From an uncultured Selenomonadales bacterium (GTDB lineage Bacteria > Bacillota > Negativicutes > Selenomonadales > Selenomonadaceae): a stretch of DNA of 18,484 nucleotides. The stretch spans positions 1 through 18,484 of the forward strand of contig CALEPR010000157.1 of the NCBI GenBank assembly GCA_937910665.1. The letters are read 5' to 3'. Shown here in pieces: positions 16,966-18,484 of this stretch. Numbering within the stretch: position 1 is the stretch's first letter; each line of letters starts with the position of its first letter. The notes beneath the pieces are model-generated. The model was not told the DNA's origin, made no database searches, and saw nothing but the letters and a program-made list of their open reading frames with translations. A program made the translations under genes and the position numbers.

Positions 16966-16974
16966 TTACTAGTT
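16966..16974 (+). promoter_or_regulatory. TTACTAGTT motif in the replication-gene leader (possible operator)
   Basis: This 9-mer with a palindromic ACTAGT core lies just upstream of the ribosome site of the replication gene. The same 9-mer occurs on the opposite strand at 17736-17744, upstream of the XRE gene. A shared site before a regulator gene and a replication gene could be an operator, but a 9-mer pair is weak evidence. Confidence 0.25.
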
Positions 16975-16999
16975 AAATTTCTAGCTTATAATTTTGTCG

Positions 17000-17028
17000 A
17001 TTTTATCATTTGCCTTGCTGTTTGTCAA
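17000..17028 (-). promoter_or_regulatory. strong sigma-70 promoter of the replication gene
   Basis: On the minus strand, a perfect -35 TTGACA (17023-17028) is followed after exactly 17 nt by TAAAAT (17000-17005), one base from consensus. Transcription would start near 16993, about 40 nt before the ATG at 16954. The -35 directly abuts the T tract of the upstream terminator. Confidence 0.8.
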
Positions 17029-17050
17029 AAAAAATAGCCCTTTAAGGGCT
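17027..17050 (-). terminator. intrinsic terminator after the XRE gene
   Basis: On the minus strand AGCCC-TTAAA-GGGCT (17036-17050; the stem can extend to 7 bp) is followed by a T tract (17027-17034). It lies 6 nt after the XRE-gene stop and would end transcription from that gene, and perhaps from the whole defence operon. Confidence 0.8.
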
Positions 17051-17056
17051 GGTACA

Positions 17057-17671
17057 TCATTTGAGACCTAATAGTTGGTCGCTACTCATATTCAAGGCTT
17101 TTGCAAGTCTTATTATCATATGAATAGGAAGGTCGCGACGTTCGCCGCGCTCATATACCGAGTAAACATCTGGAGAAACTCGTATAAGAGCACCCAATTG
17201 CTTTTGAGTTAATCCTATGTTTTTTCGTATTCCTTTTAAGCGATTAGCAAACTCGGTTCGGTAACGTGATTGAAGTTTTTTTTCAATGTCGTAATAAAGT
17301 TTCTCAAATTTGTTCGTCAACTCTAAGACGCTGAGAGATGCGCTAAAATATTCCATAACAGGAGCGGGGCGTTGAAGTTCGGTTATTGTGATACCTTTTG
17401 ATTCGGATTTTTTCTTGTTGTATTTATTAAGTCGAGTTTCATTATGTTTGTCGATTAAATGACGAAATGCTCCTAAACGTTCAAGTATTGCTTGTATCAT
17501 ATATAGTTTTTTTTCAGAAGAATCAACGGAATCCTCTGTTGTGCTTAGAGATTGTAAAATTTCAGTGTCTAATTTATCCGTATCGAAATAAAAACTTTTG
17601 AAGAAGGGACGTTGAAGAATGCGCGTGGAATCGAAATCGCGAAGGGCAAATGCGTTTTTAGTTTTTGGCAT
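17057..17671 (-). CDS. XRE-family protein with C-terminal helix-turn-helix
   Basis: This 204-aa DNA-binding protein starts at ATG 17671 behind AGGAGG (17680-17685). Residues about 145-204 form a Cro/C1-type helix-turn-helix: LKGIRKNIGLTQKQLGAL, then VSPDVYSVYERGERR and a MSSDQLLGL ending. The first 140 residues are a charged helical region with no domain I know. The opening MPKTKNAFALRDFDSTRILQRPFF resembles proteins I associate with Negativicutes plasmids. It lies between the end of the defence operon (102 nt upstream) and the replication promoter, so it may regulate either copy number or the defence genes. It could be read from the defence operon or from its own promoter, for which I see no convincing -35/-10 pair. 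Confidence 0.82.
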   Translation of the reverse strand: MPKTKNAFALRDFDSTRILQRPFFKSFYFDTDKLDTEILQSLSTTEDSVDSSEKKLYMIQAILERLGAFRHLIDKHNETRLNKYNKKKSESKGITITELQRPAPVMEYFSASLSVLELTNKFEKLYYDIEKKLQSRYRTEFANRLKGIRKNIGLTQKQLGALIRVSPDVYSVYERGERRDLPIHMIIRLAKALNMSSDQLLGLK

Positions 17672-17735
17672 AACGACCGCCTCCTGTTATATAAAAGTAG
17701 CTATTAAAACATTCCTTGTTCAGAAACGTCATGAC

Positions 17736-17744
17736 AACTAGTAA
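17736..17744 (-). promoter_or_regulatory. TTACTAGTT motif upstream of the XRE gene (possible operator)
   Basis: This is the minus-strand copy of the 9-mer at 16966-16974. It overlaps the end of an 8-bp palindrome, GTCATGAC (17729-17736). Autoregulation by the XRE protein would be typical, but binding is not shown. Confidence 0.25.
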
Positions 17745-17773
17745 GATTAAATTAAAACGATAATTGCTGTTGC

Positions 17774-18429
17774 TCATATTACGGCGGCTCTTTTCTTTAT
17801 GTCCTCACACCATGTGTCTATTATAATGCTAACATCCCCGAGATCATGAAGATGTGCAAGTACATGCTCTTTGTTTAGAAGGTATATAAAGCAGATTATT
17901 TCTTTAGCTGTTCGTCTTTTCTCTGATTCAGATATCACCGACAGGAAATCTATCTCCATACTTCGAGTTTGTTCTTCTCTGTGGCTTCCATTATTAAGAA
18001 CTATACGATACATCAGGTTTTTGAAGTATGATTTATGTTCGTTACACATTTTAGATAGAATTTTCTCATTAGTTGAAATCACAGCAATTCCTTTCTTATA
18101 TTCAAAAGTAGCAAACGCTTCAAGTGCTTGTCTCATTATATTTCCGATAACAATATCATATTCGCCAGCGTTGCCACAACCATACTCATAAATTAATCTA
18201 ATCAGTTCCGTGTATTCCTGTCGTTTCTTATACTTAAATTGTTCTAAAGCACAATTTTTCAATTCCCAGAGATGATATTTTAATAACTGAGTTTGAAATA
18301 TGTTGTTCCAGTTTTCATTAAGTTCCTCACACATCTTTTCAAAGTCAAATAACGTTAGCAAATCATGTGTCAGTATAATTGCCCTACTATTTTCATTTCC
18401 GTCTAAAAATTGACCTAGCTTATATTTTA
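17774..18429 (-). CDS. rloC: RloC-like anticodon nuclease, C-terminal part (continuation of 1732-1)
   Basis: This is the C-terminal 218 codons of the gene that starts at 1732. It carries the ATPase H-loop (LTHD, H599) and then the predicted anticodon-nuclease domain. An RxxxE motif is seen at R677-E681 (RQALE), and NNGSH follows, ending at H727. PrrC and RloC use an Arg-Glu-His triad with an R-x3-E spacing, so R677, E681 and H727 are the natural candidates. I cannot align them here, and H709 is an alternative histidine. The full length of 795 aa matches what I recall for RloC proteins (about 700-800 aa). The TTG at 18361 is not a real start, because the frame stays open upstream across the contig junction. 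The gene ends 102 nt before the XRE-type gene on the same strand. Confidence 0.78.
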
Positions 18430-18484
18430 GAAAAGATAAAATTCCGACTTTATTTTCAAAGTCATAACTGGATATAGGATCGTC
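18430..18484. repeat. 55-bp terminal overlap, right copy (circular contig)
   Basis: This is the second copy of bases 1-55. Removing it gives a circle of 18,429 bp. With that length, base 1 is followed on the minus strand by base 18429 inside the codon of a Leu residue, and the frame stays open to the TGA at 17774-17776. Confidence 0.95.

Noticed and set aside
18359..18484. TTG 18361 as the start of a separate 195-aa gene
   Set aside because: The frame is open through the contig end into the ATPase gene at the left edge, and the H-loop LTHD lies just upstream of that TTG.

Overview
This window is a complete small circular plasmid that has been linearised inside a gene. The first 55 bases (1-55) are identical to the last 55 (18430-18484). 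One long reading frame runs off the left edge and continues, in frame, from 18429 down to 17774. Trimming one copy of the overlap gives a circle of 18,429 bp. The host is probably a low-to-moderate-GC Firmicute, most likely a Negativicute (Selenomonas / Phascolarctobacterium type). I infer this from the style of the MobA/MobL relaxase and of the XRE-family protein, both matched from memory and not from a search.

Layout. Eight main genes are visible. Seven lie on the minus strand, and the relaxase is alone on the plus strand. (1) A five-gene defence operon reads right to left from about 10115 through the origin of coordinates to 17774. Its genes are a PLD-nuclease/SF2 helicase, an Eco57I-like adenine methyltransferase, an AAA/ABC-type ATPase, a small protein with a D...ExK nuclease-like motif, and a RloC-like zinc-hook anticodon nuclease split by the coordinate origin. 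The first three fit the helicase-methylase-ATPase ('Hma') arrangement as I remember it. (2) A 284-bp divergent intergenic region (10116-10399) holds promoters, dyads and a candidate oriT. (3) The mobilisation relaxase occupies 10400-13105. (4) A 597-bp non-coding region between convergent genes (13106-13702) carries 14 copies of a GTAGGAC element in both orientations, two hairpins and an AT-rich core; it is the candidate replication origin. (5) A 1083-aa primase-helicase, the likely replication protein, occupies 13703-16954. (6) An XRE-type regulator lies at 17057-17671. Its terminator directly abuts the -35 box of the replication-gene promoter.

How it works together. This looks like a mobilisable but not self-transmissible plasmid: it has a relaxase and no type IV secretion genes. 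It appears to replicate with one multidomain protein acting on an iteron origin. About 58% of the circle (10.7 of 18.4 kb) encodes anti-phage defence. The helicase and methyltransferase would form a restriction-modification-like layer. The RloC-like protein would be a tRNA-cleaving last resort when DNA-level defence fails or DNA is damaged. I see no partition genes, classical toxin-antitoxin pair, insertion sequence, tRNA, rRNA or CRISPR array. The restriction-modification layer may therefore also help retain the plasmid.
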